Below, one piece after another: positions 11,996 to 24,545 of a DNA stretch of 64,000 nt. The notes under the pieces are model-generated. The model was not told where the DNA came from. It saw only the letters and a program-made list of their open reading frames with translations, and searched no databases. The stretch's first letter is position 1; every line of letters starts with the position of its first letter. The stretch covers positions 2,604,001 through 2,668,000 of the forward strand of contig JBCAMK010000002.1 of the NCBI GenBank assembly GCA_038503065.1, in the 5' to 3' direction. This DNA comes from Paragyromitra xinjiangensis (Eukaryota; Ascomycota; Pezizomycetes; Pezizales; Discinaceae). The position numbers were made by a program, and so were the translations under genes.

Positions 11996-13146
11996 TCACC
12001 ATAAACCCGATGAACTAGAACAATCTGTCAGAACTGCCGTCACAAAAAATAGCAATTTATTTCCAGCGAAAATACTTACTCCACCGACGGCAGTGATTAA
12101 AGCCATGACTGCTCCTAGCTGCCATTGCATGAGCGTCATCTTACTACTTTGTTCAGCAAACCTCGCGTTCATGTCAGCAAACATCGTGTTCATGTTGCCC
12201 CTCAGGCTGATGATTTCCTAGCAGCCCTCACTACCCGCCTCTCTAATACCCCCCACTCAATCCTCCACAACTCCCTCCAGGTCACCCTCCTCAACCACCA
12301 ATCGTGGTGGCGTTTCGAGGTGTGGCCAAGCCGGCCACACCTCCTTCCAGTGGCACTCCTGTAGCCACACCGGTAGAGAGCCCGGTTCCTCGGAAGGTCC
12401 GTAGCCTCCCTGGGTGGCTCAGGAATACCACCGGGATCCATCACGTACTTGTACAAATACTCGTACGAGTTAAGTCAAGGATACTCGTACAGTAGTGCAG
12501 CCGCAAGTTTTAGATAAACAGCGAGACGTTTGTAGGTATTCGGTCAGTAGGCTCGATAAACGATAAACGATGTAAGTACAACAGAGTAAGTGTGACATCT
12601 GACACAAAGAAAAGAGATACTGTACGTGCCCAAATATATTAGCACTTGGGGAAATACCGTACCCAAAAGAGTTGATCATACCGTCGTGAGCAGCCTCACC
12701 TGTTCTAAAAAGTGCAATTAGAACGCGAATTCCGAAGTTTACGCTATTGAAAGGCTTGAAGAGTGCGGACACGATACTGTCAGCCAGATCAAACCCCCCG
12801 CACAAGAATACTAAGATCAAACCTTTGTGATATCGATGTGTTTGTTTTCCAGTTGGAAAACACGAAGCTCAGGCTCAGTCGAGCCAATAAACTACCGAAC
12901 CATTCGTTAGCCACCCAGTTTCGCTACCAAAGACAACTGGATTATACGTGCCATTCTCTGGTTTTGAGTTCCCTTGTTTCCATCGCCAAGTTCTGACTTG
13001 CTGCCCGGGTTTTTGTCCACACCAATGTAAAACCTCTGCTGACGAACAAACGGGTTGATGCGTATCGTAGGCGGTCCCACAATTCTGTTAACGAGCCAAC
13101 GTTGGAAAACTCCTTTCTTGAAAAGTTGGCGATTGAAATTCGACAT
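11996..13146 (-). other. Possible broken or unspliced minus-strand gene
   Basis: Three minus-strand open segments lie in order. 13146-12907 begins with an ATG. 12456-12202 holds an Arg/Trp-rich segment (CGYRSATGRRCGRLG). 12193-11996 has a coiled-coil-like stretch, DMNARFAEQSSKMTLMQW, followed by a hydrophobic helix LGAVMALITAVGGVSIFAG. The last two are in different frames and only about 10 nt apart, with no usable intron between them, which suggests a frameshifted relic. The helix-then-membrane plan recalls small fungal membrane-tethered proteins, but I do not recognise the family. It may instead be chance open sequence. Confidence 0.25.
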
Positions 13147-13325
13147 CTTAGCGTTCTTGCACTGACTAGTTGTGGCTCAGAGAGTTCTGTGAGAGGGAAG
13201 AGATGAAGTTCTACTCCCTCAGCTAATCGAGCCCTCCACGCACAGAAAATTAAGAGGCCCAGCCACCGCAGACCAAGATCACCAGCAGGGAGCTGCTATA
13301 TATCTCGGTGCCGATATCGCACTAC

Positions 13326-13382
13326 AGTACACTCGCCCTATAAGAGTACACTCGCCCTATAAGAGTACACTCGCCCTATAAG
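13326..13382. repeat. Perfect 19-bp tandem repeat, three copies
   Basis: The unit AGTACACTCGCCCTATAAG occurs three times without change. It runs directly into two copies of a short palindromic word (ATAAGAATATTCTTA-like, about 13377-13407); the same word returns at about 13489-13503. It is too short and spacerless for a CRISPR array. Confidence 0.9.
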
Positions 13383-14528
13383 AATATTTCTTATAAGAAT
13401 ATTCTTAGCAGAGCACCCCTCGAAGCTACCTCATTAGTCCGTAAAGTCTTCTCTATAAACCTTTTTCATTGGGTTAGACTACCCTTCTTATAAGAATATT
13501 CTTCTCCGTTCTTGACCCCAACGGTATTCTCGCAGAGCGATGCACTGTATAACACTGGTTCACGGGGTTGTGGAACTTATTCTCTGTTAGGAAGTCGAAA
13601 CAACTGATTGTCTGGTGGTGTGGCGGTGGGTTATTTGTATGAGAGTGCAGAAAGAGCATGGCAACCACTAACCAAAGGGCGGGTAACACCCTTCGGGAAA
13701 CCATCAAGATACGAGTTTTATCATAACCAGCGAAGCCAGCTTACCTACAAAATACCATATAGCTATAACAAAGTGCGTTCATGTGAATGAGGATGTATAA
13801 GACACAAAAAATTCATTGTTCTTGAGATTCTTTCACGCTTCTCTCACCGAACAGAACATATTTTATCTTCGTTGCTGTTGCTGGTATGAACTCCCAGCTC
13901 CTACCTGTGCTACATCTACGGTATATCTACGGTCACGGTACATCTAATCATGATGGGGATCTGATGCTTATGATGTTCCGTTCTCGATGTTGCAGTCAGT
14001 AAGCCGAGAGCAAAATATCACTGCTGATATTCTGGAGAATCATCACGATGATAGGACATTTCCGATACCAAGAAGTGTAATAAACGACAGCACACTAGAA
14101 TACCTGAATACCAGAACGCCAGGATGCAATAAATAGACATAGAAGACTCCTTCCTTCTCAACATATTCAATCTCTTCATCTTTATCTCTAACTATACTCA
14201 TCCTAAAATCCTCTTCTTCAGGCCACCATATATACTCTGCAGAGGCTTCTCTTAGCATACGCGTGCACATGCTCTTACACCCTGTTTCGTCTTTTTATGT
14301 ATTCCGGTGTCTTAAATCAGTAAACTATTTTTAAAGATATAGAAAACATTGATACCATAACAATATCCAGAACCAATCCTATGTATTCAGGTCATAAAAG
14401 ATCACTCGCAAGTCAAACCACACAAAAAAAACGAACCAATCACAACCCTTGCCGACCCACTATCCAACAAAAAGAAAACCCGAAACCCACCACAACCCCA
14501 CATATACCCCCCTCTCCATAAACATCCC

Positions 14529-16897
14529 CTACTGATCCTTCTTATCAAAACTCTTCCCAATAATCTCCCTCCCTACCTCTACCGCTCCCCTCGGTCCCTT
14601 CTGTTTCCCCCAAAACTTCCCCTCCTCCCCCTCCTCTCTCTTAAAACTAGCCTTCTCCTCCAACGCGCTCAACTCCGTCTCCTCATCCACCCCCAAACTC
14701 TCCTGCAAGAACCTGCGCCTCACTAAGAACCTCTCCCGACGCTCCTGCAGCAGCCCCGGAGACTCAAGCTTACTCATCGCCATACGGACCAAATACGAAG
14801 TAGCAAAATACACATGTTCACTAAACAAAATTGCCATCAAGACCCCCCACAACGTCAGCGAATGCGGACTCCCATTCGGTCCCTGCGCCGAATCAGAAAA
14901 CAGATAGATCAGCGCAGCAGAAGAGATAGACCCCATCCACGACAAGAACCCAAGATTATTAAGCCATGGGCCGATCGAATCCGCACGATGCGGAACCGGT
15001 CGTTTCATCTCCACACAAATCTTAGCAGCATCAGAGCGGAGCTCGATCCAGTTGTTGATCAGGAAGGATACAGCAGCTAGCGGCCACACGGGGGAGAATA
15101 GGGTGAGGTATCCGAATTGCATACACATCTCGCGGAGATCGGTGTGGACATCGTAGAGGTCGAGTTCGGCTTCATTTCGAACGCGTCGTAGGAAGTCTTT
15201 TTCTTCTGGGTCGTCGTCGAGGACGACGGCGGCGATGCCGTGGCGTTTGTTTTGGAATTCGCGGGCTTTGTTGAAGACTTTGCGTTTGAGGAATGGGACG
15301 ATGGTTTCGAGGGCGAGGTTGACGATTTGGGCGGTGACGGTGAAGTAGATTACTTGTTTTTTGAGACGGTCTGGGTTTACTTGGAATGTAGCGGGAGGGT
15401 CGAAGATTTTCTCGTCGGTGGTGGTGAAGTCCCGGGCAGTTAGGTTGAAGACGTCGAGTTGGGGGACGATGTAGTTTCCGAAGGGCACGTAGATGAATGC
15501 TGTGAGGAATAGTGGGACGTAGGAGCAAATAAAGTTGAAGACGAAGACTTTTTGCGTCATGGCTGCGTCATAGCTGGATTCATTCTCGTAGTTTTCGAAC
15601 TCGGTGAGCTTCGTAGCGATTCCGGTGAGGATGCTAGTAAACACTGGTACAAGCGTGCTAAGGAGGGCAGTAGGGAGGAAGACAAGTACGCTCTTAAACG
15701 GTCCGTTGTACACCTCGCTCAAGAAGATCTCAATCGCAAACACAGTCGCATACAATGCGCTGAGTAGTGCACTTGCACCAAGGGCGAATGGGATTTGCAA
15801 GCTCTGTCGAGCGAGTCTCCTCCATGCTGGGAAAAACTTGACAACTTCACCAGTGACAGGGTCTTCGACTTCCTTTTCGTGCGCGAATTGGGCGCGTCGG
15901 TTTTGGAGCGAGGAGACGTTACGAACACCCCAGCGAACGGCAAGGTCGACTTCTTGTCGTTTCCAGTACTCGACGAAGATCACAGACCAGAGGCAATTGG
16001 TGATTGCGAAGGTGAGGGAGTAGGCTGGGAGGAGAATAAAGGCGGAGGCGCCAATGGCAGCGGCAATGACGAGGAAGGAGAGATAGGATTGGAGGAAGGC
16101 AAAGTAGAATGCGACCTAAGACGAAGTTAGTCAATCATATGAAGTACCTAACAGCCGTAGAAGCTCACCTTTTCACCAAAACGATCACGAAGCTTGCCCA
16201 GCTCCTCAGGACCAACTGTCCAGGTTGTTGACCATTTCTTCATCCATGCCTACAAAGCCACGATTAGCTCTAGTCCTCTATGAGAATCATGTAAAGCTCA
16301 CCTTGTTAAACTCATGATCGTGTAGTGGGAATACACTCTCCACCAACTTCCATTCTCCCTGCTTCGGCGTAATTCCTGCACCCCCTTCGCCCGTCGGCAA
16401 GGTAATAAGCTGCCACACAATCCTAAGCCTCTCAGCCTCTGTCAATGGCTCCTTATCCAAGCTCCTCTGCGTCTCCTTATCAGGTGCAGCAGCTCTAACA
16501 CCATGAAGCCAATCCTTCACTCTAAACCACCCACTTCGTTAGCCCAAACCCACAATTGCGGCTCAAACCAGGAACAAACCTAGAACGGTAAACCTCCCCA
16601 ACCAACTTCTGCTCAGACCTGACCCGAACAAACACCAAAACATTCCCATTCGTACCATCACGAACCTCGGTTCGAAGCCCAACACCATCGAGAGCTCCAA
16701 TAAGCTTTACGAATTGAGCTTCAGCATCCGCTTTCTCTGCAACCGTCTTCAATCAGCCTCACATCCACAAAATTAGGTTTACTCGAGAAAAACACACCTG
16801 AACCAGTGAAACGGAAAGAAATGACGTATTCAACTCCGAGATTATTCGCGACCGCAGCAACCCCATCCGAGAGTTTGGTACCGTCTGTATCCGCCAT
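14529..16897 (-). CDS. TMEM16/anoctamin family lipid scramblase or channel
   Basis: Five exons, 16897-16798, 16736-16580, 16521-16302, 16249-16169 and 16115-14529, give 714 residues, close to the 735 of the characterised Aspergillus and Nectria proteins. A soluble N-terminal domain (~1-185) precedes about ten membrane helices. The calcium site of the fungal scramblases is intact by motif: Asn452 and Glu456 in helix 6 (NLALE), Asp512 and Glu515 (TDLRE) in helix 7, and Glu544 and Asp548 (IELRSD) in helix 8. A calcium-activated phospholipid scramblase in the plasma membrane or ER is therefore the best reading. Yeast Ist2, a relative, tethers ER to plasma membrane. The charged tail (~660-714) is disordered. 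The start ATG at 16897 gives the conserved MADTDGTKLSDGVAAVANNL opening. Confidence 0.95.
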
Positions 16898-17543
16898 GAT
16901 TTAATCCTCTGTGAGATGTGTATTTTTTTAAATTTCTGCAGCAGCAGAAAGATGGGGAGGGAGATGAGGAAGAGGTGGAAGGAACGGGAAGGACTACGTA
17001 GTTTATCTACTGTGCCGAATTTCCCTGCTTGGGACAGCTGAACGGGAACGGAACGTGAAACTGGAACTGGCGATACGGATTGTGCGACGAGGCTTGTCTA
17101 TGATGTAACTGAGACAACGCGTACATGGCGTATTACCCGGACGGGAGGATTCATGGGATGTCACTCGTGGGATTGGTACAGGGGATTGGGTGGTCTAATT
17201 GGTTTAATTGGTAGCAAGAAATGAAAACGTGGTTCTTTTTTGTTGATGTTTACTGCTGTCTGGAGTCTGGGAATGTAGTCCCCCATGGTGGATGGAGCTG
17301 CCATTCCCAAAGTCCGTACCTACGTGGCCTGTTCAGCTGACTGTGGGTAAAGAAGCGAGGTCGCATATATGCTATCTCCGGCACAGCAGTGCTAACTAGC
17401 GAGAAGTTGGGTTCTTACTCTAACGCATATACTTGGTCTAGCCCTACGTTGTATGTAGGTACGTTCTCCTCTGCCCCAAGATTCAACACCCAATACAACA
17501 AAAACAAAACAAGAAAAACACCGCTATTTAAGCGTCACCAGCG
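16898..17543. other. Upstream region of the TMEM16 gene
   Basis: This is the probable promoter and 5' region between the TMEM16 start and the tRNA gene. I see no other feature in it. Confidence 0.5.
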
Positions 17544-17549
17544 GCGATA

Positions 17550-17580
<31 letters not shown>

Positions 17581-17632
17581 TCAAACATCCGGGGCAATCT
17601 GAAGGTCACCCGTTCAATCCGGGTTTGTCGCA
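17544..17632 (+). tRNA. tRNA-Phe (GAA) with a 16-nt intron
   Basis: A complete cloverleaf can be drawn. The acceptor stem GCGATAA pairs with TTGTCGC (one G-T pair), with discriminator A at 17632. The D arm is GCTC...GAGC, the anticodon stem TCAGA/TCTGA, and the T arm ACCCG TTCAATC CGGGT. The anticodon GAA is at 17577-17579. After the usual G37 (17580) an intron of 16 nt (17581-17596) precedes A38, the canonical nuclear tRNA intron position, leaving a 73-nt mature body. A T-rich stretch just downstream (TTTCTTTTT) can end Pol III transcription. Confidence 0.97.
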
Positions 17633-18082
17633 TTTCTTTTTCCCTGTCGAGAGAACTGAACTAGGGGAAAGAAGAGAGTCTTGGTTATATTATAACGGTT
17701 GAGTGGAGAGAAATGGTAAAGGTTTACAACAGATGTTGAGGGGTCAATTAGGTTGGTAGGATGGATACGAACTACGCTTATAGAAACCAGTAACTCAACA
17801 CCATATCAAGATATTAAATATCAATTCTCACCAGTACTTTCATCTTCCCATACCAAAGAAAAACCACACTTTTATTCATAGTTATACAAGAAAGCACTAC
17901 TAGTAAGCTAATTAATACGTCGCAAGCAACATCTCAGAGTAAAATTATCCCACCCATTTTGTACTTCAAACAGTTCGTGCCTCCATTTCCTTTCAAGTCA
18001 AGGGTATCACCTTGTCCGAAGGATCGTTTATTCTCCATCCACAAATTGCTTCACCCCATCACTGTTCCTCGCCCATTCTACC
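17633..18082. other. Spacer between tRNA and RNPS1-like gene
   Basis: About 450 nt holding the tRNA terminator and the likely 3' untranslated region of the minus-strand SR protein. I see nothing else in it. Confidence 0.6.
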
Positions 18083-19220
18083 TTATCTCCTCCTCCCACC
18101 TCTAACCTTCGGACTCCGACTCCGACTCCTACCCCCTCCTCTCCTCCGTGGGCTCCTACTCCGACTATCACTTCTAGAGCTATAAGAGCTATAACTCGGG
18201 CTCCTCCTCCTCCCACCCCTAGCTCCTCCAGCCCCACCTGCATAGCGTCCCGACCTCGGAGGAGGAGAATAATCCCCACCCCCACCACCTCCTCTACCTC
18301 CTCTACTCCTCGTTCTCCCACTATCACCTCCACGACGCCTATACGGACTACGACTCCTGCTCCTCGTCGGGCTCCTCGAACGACTGCTATACGTCGGACT
18401 CCTTGTACGCGAGCGCGGGGTCCTAGAGCGGGAACGCGGGCGATAAGAATCGCCAGCAGCAGCACCACGATAGCTGTCACCGCGCGGGAATGGGCGAGCG
18501 CTAGCAGCAGCAGCAGATGGAGGGCCACGACGGGGAGGTGGTGGGGAGCGGAAACGGTTAGTGGTGTTGCGGAATCCGCGGGCTGGGCCACGGGGTGGTA
18601 CGGCGTCGGTTGCTGGGGCGCCTGGAACCCGACGGGGGAGCACGATAGAGACGTTGATTGTTGCACCGTCGAGTTGGCCTTCGTGCATGTGGGCTATCGC
18701 TGCATGTGCGGAGGAGGGGGAGTGGTAGAGGAGATAGCAGAGTCCGCGATTGGTGTTGACTGTGGGGGTTAGTGAGGTTGGGGAAGGGGAAGGAGGGAGG
18801 CTTACATTGGCGGTTCAGCGGCATGTCGACGACTTTGATGTCGCCGTAGGCCGAGAATATCTCCGAGATGTGGGCTTCTGTGACATTCTTTGTCAATTTC
18901 TCAATGACAATCTGTCCGTAGTTCAACCAATTAGCTTCCAATTCTTAATATCTACGTCTTCATGGATAACACACCTTCGAGCTCTGAAATCCCGGACTAG
19001 GACTCTTCGTGTAGCTCCTTCCCCTACTTGCGCTTCTAGTCCTACTCCTAACGCTCCTCGTTGGGCTCCGGCTGCGCGTTGGGCTCCGTGTACGTGTGCG
19101 ACTGTGAGACGGGGACCGCGTGTGGCTGCGCGGGGAGTAGGAGCGGCCGCCGCGGGGGGGGGATTCGGAACGTGTACGGGAGCGTCCGCGGGAGGGGGTA
19201 CGGGTGTGGGGATGGTCCAT
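18083..19220 (-). CDS. RNPS1-like SR protein with one RRM
   Basis: Three exons, 19220-18975, 18911-18806 and 18759-18083, encode 342 residues. An Arg/Ser-rich N-terminus (1-80) leads into one RRM (about 83-165) with RNP2-like VIEKLT and RNP1-like RGLCYLLY, and the family end INVSIVLPRR. A long RS/RG/Gly-rich tail ends with more SPRR and SRSRS blocks. RNPS1 is a peripheral exon-junction-complex/ASAP component that acts in the nucleus in splicing and mRNA quality control; the RS blocks would be SR-kinase targets. The model is set by in-frame joins inside the RRM. The RS regions leave several long overlapping open frames on other frames, which are not genes. Confidence 0.92.
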
Positions 19221-22200
19221 TGGTAGTTGTGGGTGATGGTGGGTTGGTGAGATGGGGAGGGGGTTGTCGGGGGTGGTTGTTGGTGTTGGTTGGAACGCGA
19301 GGCGCGAGGAAAAGTGGTTGAGGTGTTTGGTGATTATGTCAGCTGGGTTGGATTATCTGATTGATCTGATTCAATCTGATAAGGATTGGTAGGGGTGCTT
19401 TTCTATGGTTTGTCTGCAGATATATCTTGCGACAAATTTCCCAAAGATTCCTTCTTTCTTTATTTTCTACAAGAACCACGGAAGCCACACCCACCACCCA
19501 CCACCACAAACTCTTGCAACTACATGTACGCCCCGAAATCCCACCAAGTGGTGATCGATTGCAGGAAACTATTTCAATCAACTATCCTCAGCTTCGCAGC
19601 CAGCTCTACATAGACCTGAATATGTATTCTATATCCTCTGCCCTCGTTCCATCCTATTTCCTTTCTTTTGTTTTTTATTTCACAATTCTCTCCAAGCAAC
19701 AACATATTATATTCCATCAATCCTCAACATCTTTCCACCCATCCATTCCAAACAGCATACAGAACTATGAGAACATATTCATCAAACATCCCACAGTGGA
19801 AGACTATATCATTTAGCGAGATGTCATAGAAGTCAGAAGACGGGTACCAGCGAAGCTCCAACAGGGTGTGAAGCGGATACATTTCAACTTCATATGATAT
19901 CACTCGGCGGTTTAGTACATTCCGCTGGTTTACTGACGGGCAACGACGTATCCACTGTATTCAAGAGGAATATCTCGTACATTTCATCGCGGAAACGGTT
20001 CAAAGAAAACTACTTGCCGAGTTATGACAGGAGTTATGAACAGTTCGTTCCAGCAACACTCGCAATGGGTGCATTACCTCTTTGTGACTGAAGGAGATGG
20101 AGGAAAAATCGTTGCTGTTGATACAGAACGAGCACTCTGCTATATTAGCCTCTGGAACGGGTTTTTTTCTGACAAAAACAGTACGATGATCGTTACATCC
20201 AAGATCCATCCAGCAACGAGTAGGTCCGTGGTCTCAACGTACAAGAGGCCCCATGGAGAGAGAATTGTCAACTTGTGGTTGAGACCCCTGAAAAGGGTAA
20301 ATCAAGATCCTCCTCAATACTACAATATCATTCACCATTGATACGTTTCCTTTGTCAATTTTATTTTTAATCCCCCTACAATCTTCAACCATTTCCTTTG
20401 TCGTTAATATGTTTCTGATAGAAGGGCCTTGGTTATGGAACTAAGTATAGAAATGGGGAAGAGATATTTGGATGAGATGGTGAGTTTCCTACCTTGTACG
20501 AGACCGCTTGTTTGCAACTGTTCTATCTCAAGGCGAATCATTTTGTTCTGGATACAGACCACCCACTCGTTGCTGAGAGATGATTATTATTTCCATTTCG
20601 CCTAATCGATACAGTATGAACAGGATGCTGCCTTTGTCCGTTAGGATTCTCCATATGGACAACGCACAGAACCTAGAATATTAATCAGAGCTAGCGGTGT
20701 CACGTATTATGGAGCTACGGTATAATAGGTCTCCCAAAGCATTTTCGGGGGTTTGATACTTGCCAGGTTTATTGATGCCCCCTGCGATTTGAGACTCAGC
20801 TTATTTCATGGATGCGGATACAGAAACTAAGAATTCTTCACTACATGCTCTCAATGCTCCCTAATGCGATTAAAAGGGACTAGAGATATCTATGGACCTC
20901 AATAGCATCTTGTTCGCTATTGAGTAAGATCCACCTAGTTGCTCGCTTTTGACGAGACTCTGTCCCGGTTGGGTTTGATCAAGATATTCTAACCCCAGCA
21001 ACGGCTATTCGGAGTCTTTAGCTTCGCGTCTCGCGTCGAATACATATACTAGCCAAGTCCTGAAGGGTGCAGAGAACGCCCATTGTGGATTGACGCCATT
21101 TCCGTTGGATTGGTCATCTACCGTCTAGCTTTGAGGACTTTGTTTATGATGAACTGGTGGGATAAGAAGTTCAACCCTGGAGACCTCATGCTATAATCGT
21201 TACCACGAGCTTTGTGTTGGGAGCTGCTATGAGATTCGAGATTATCATGAGAGTCGGAATGCTTAGAGACTACTATATGGTGGAAGAAGACGAGCTGCTC
21301 CAGATTATTAACCAATCATCCCAGGACTTATAGCAGGACTTATTAAGGTTGAGATCTAAATGCACACTGGCCTCAAATATTACGGAGCAAGGGAGGCATC
21401 GGTAAGATACACCTAGTTCCTTAGTTACTGCGTGGAGACTAATAATTGTTAAACAAGAATGAAAGTTATTCAAGGTCCTAGGAGTACGATTTGTCTTGTC
21501 ATGCATAAACACTGGCTGGTGTCGATAAGTTAAGAGTCTACAACGGATTGGGACTCATGAAGTCGTTTTCGGGTCCTGGGGCGAAATTGTTCCTGTCATC
21601 ACCGGATGGTGTTACCGTCACCACTTAAAGACGATTTAGGACCGGAATATCCAGATACGGCCTTGAGGGGAACTTAAATGGATTATCAACCATTTTTGGC
21701 GGATACGTTTATTCTTCTGCAATTAATGTCGAAGCGTTTGATATAGCTCCTCATGGGAGTTCGCCGCACTCCGAGCTATGCACAATTATAGATGTTTCAT
21801 TGATGACAATCTTGCTGAATCTCTCAGCGCTATTTGCATTATATGTTCACTGAGGAAATACCAGCACTGGTGAGCTTCTAGATGGGATTTAGATGCCAAG
21901 AATAGGAGGGAAATTGAAACCCGTCCCCGATGTCGCTACTATTCGTGGCCATTGAAGGGGCTAGTTCGACGGAATTTATTATATCGCAACAATGGCCTAC
22001 CTATTCTGCCCCCTTAATTATATAGTTACGTAAAGATACGCATTCTGCAGCAGCGAAGGGTGGATATCAGGGTTGGAACTCCGAACTGGCTATTAGAGAC
22101 AAGAGGTAGTAGAAAGACACATGGAGGAATACTAGTACACGGGAGTACAATGTAGGTACCGTTCCAAGCTTGAGGCACTTTATGATTTGATAATAGGTCT

Positions 22201-24545
22201 AACTTATGTTGTTATTTCCAGATTCCAAAGACACATCTGTTACAGTTTATTCTGGTACGGGACGAGTAACCACAATTTCTTCACGGCCTATTACGAGAGC
22301 CAGCTCATAGATTTCGAAAATATTAACGGATGTTGCCATCTGTGCTTTCCCTACAACTGTTATCATCGTGTTTGGCTGTTTCGTCGGCCATTAAGTTTAT
22401 CGACTTATGTCAGGCGACTATCAGTGGTTTCCTGGCAGTAGCATTGTCTTAAGAACTATTTTCAGAGGTCGAGTGTTAGGATGGGAGCGGCGGTATGGTT
22501 TGGATCTCAGCATTTCAGCTACCACATTTTCATATGCGAATCAACCACTAAAAAATTGCAAGAAAGACGAGCTATTATACAAGTCAAGGTGAGTTGATGC
22601 CAAGTGAAGAGGGAAATATCGTTAGAGAGTGTCGCTGATGCTGAGTAGGATTAGTATAACAAGCAAGACCAGCCGAAAGCGTGGATTAGAAGGTAATGGC
22701 AGGAGACAAACAAGATCCCTTATTTACCTATCTGGAACATTGAATCTGGATCATCATGTTGGTTTCTCGAGTCTCGGGATGTGCGGCCCTACCAAGGCCA
22801 CCTTCAGGTTTTCGCCTCTCCTGTTGAGAAACGGCGAAAGCGAAGGAAGCATATTCGACACACTCTCGCTACGAGCGATAGACGGGTTAACTATGCAGCA
22901 TGGGCTTTGGCTAGAATCGGAACGAAGAAGTGTTATTATCTGAGAGAATATGTCTAACATCCGAGGGTTCCAGCAATGGATCTACCTCCACTTACAGGAC
23001 CCAAGACCACAAATCCATGAGTAGCCCCCGAGATCCGTGAGCAAACTCCGAAGCTCACTGACATGAGCGCCGGCTCAGAAAGCCCTGTTACAGTATTCAA
23101 GAACTGAATACACTACACCTCTATCTATTCAAACAAAAATTCACACACCTTAAACGAAAACACTATAGGGACTTCTAGCATTACTACACGATACAACTAT
23201 CTCCCCACAGAATTCGAAACGGCCGCAGAATTAGCGAAAGGGAGAGCTAAGTATACCATGTAGGCAGAGTCGAGGAATCCGAGCACGTCATCTGCCTAAC
23301 ATTAGAAAACCACCCTTGTAGAGGGCTCGACTGTATTACTGCGATTGGATGCTATCGAAGAGGTGTACGAACACGTCAAGTTGAATTCTTGGATGCATAA
23401 TGCTTTGTGGTTGGTCTGCAGTTGGGGTTAGTAGTCGTATTTTTCGTTTTTTGGGTCATGGTATGGTATTCGGTTTGGGCACTAGCGGTTATGATAATGA
23501 GGGATAAGGGGCTATTAGCGTTAGTAATGAGTTTCGGGTGTTGATTAATGGTACTTAAAGATAATGTCACTGACGAGTACACAATTCTCACTTACTTGAA
23601 AATGAATTAGAAAGCAAACTTCAATAATGTGCGATTGTTACATGTAGTAATGATTGAATAACCTCATGCAAGATTCAGCGTTTGAGACCTTTTCTTAGGC
23701 TATGGTGTCACAGGCTTGGAAGATCTCTGTCTACAGGATTATGTGCTTGGTGAACTTGTTTTGAGTCTGAATACTTGGGCTGATGAGGGATATTCATATC
23801 AGCAATGCATCGAAAGAACGTAAGATTGAGCCTTGACAGCATCATAATGGGGCCAGTACGTAAATACATGTAGTGACCTGATGTTTTTCCGAGCCACGAA
23901 CTAAAGCAGTAATTTGTCCCGTGACAATCACCATGCACGATGATGAAAGTGGAGCAAATGAGCTTATCTTATCTGATGGTCCCGGCAATTCGATTAACAA
24001 CGCACAGGATGCAGGGATACAGCGCTGGGAGCCGCACCCAACCAGAAAGTGCAAATACTTGAGCAATGACAGCGCAATGACTTGCCGAAATCCTATTGAG
24101 TGTTGGGAGCTCCTCTGACAGCTCAAGACAAGAAAAATTTTCTACCTCAGACATCTTTCAGTGTGACTGCGTAGTTAGACTAAGTTCACCGCTTTGTTCA
24201 TTATCTTTTGATCCCCATTTCCACCACAACTGGAGGCTTGGCCTGATTTCGCAAACAAGGAAAACAACGATCGTTCGTTCCGTCTCTCACATCGCCCAAG
24301 CCGTTATTACATACATACCAAGCGCACTCCGCAGTGCTTGGGAGAAAGAGGAAACGAACGCAAGTTCTCGTCTTGTGTTTCTCCGTAATCCTGACGAAGA
24401 CGGGTGCACTATCAAGCCGTAGCTAACGTTTTGGTCTGGTCGTGATAGCCTCCGCATCAACCTTCCCCTCCTCTCCCCTTTGAGTGACTCCAGGCTTGCG
24501 GGCCCGTAAGGCTAGACAGAGAAAATAGAAGAAGGGGTTTAGACC
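19221..24545. other. Gene-poor 5.3-kb spacer
   Basis: No gene is firmly supported. The most protein-like open frames are 20024-20341 (+, contains GDGGKIVAVDTERALCYIS) and 22629-22943 (+); neither has a recognisable domain, and both could be chance or exons of an undetected gene. The right end should contain the VIP1 promoter and 5' untranslated region; a pyrimidine-rich tract (about 24460-24490) precedes the VIP1 start. Confidence 0.5.

Larger units (their letters stand above)
11031..14528. other. Weakly coding intergenic region
   Basis: No confident gene is visible here. It includes a possible minus-strand gene remnant (11996-13146) and a perfect 19-bp triple repeat (13326-13382), both listed separately, and a GC-rich inverted repeat at 12317-12343 (11-bp arms, 5-nt loop). 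Other small open frames such as 11292-11567 (-, with ATG) and 14043-14270 (-) have no recognised domain. The 3' untranslated region of the TMEM16 gene should fall in the right end. Confidence 0.5.

Noticed and set aside
13326..13382. CRISPR-like array
   Set aside because: The 19-bp units are directly adjacent without spacers, and the genome is eukaryotic.
15172..15528. 118-codon His/Arg/Pro-rich frame on the same strand as TMEM16
   Set aside because: A shifted reading inside the conserved TMEM16 exon.
18028..18666. Long Val/Gly-rich frame overlapping the RNPS1-like gene
   Set aside because: An out-of-frame reading of the Arg/Ser repeats; the RRM and RS pattern fix the true frame.
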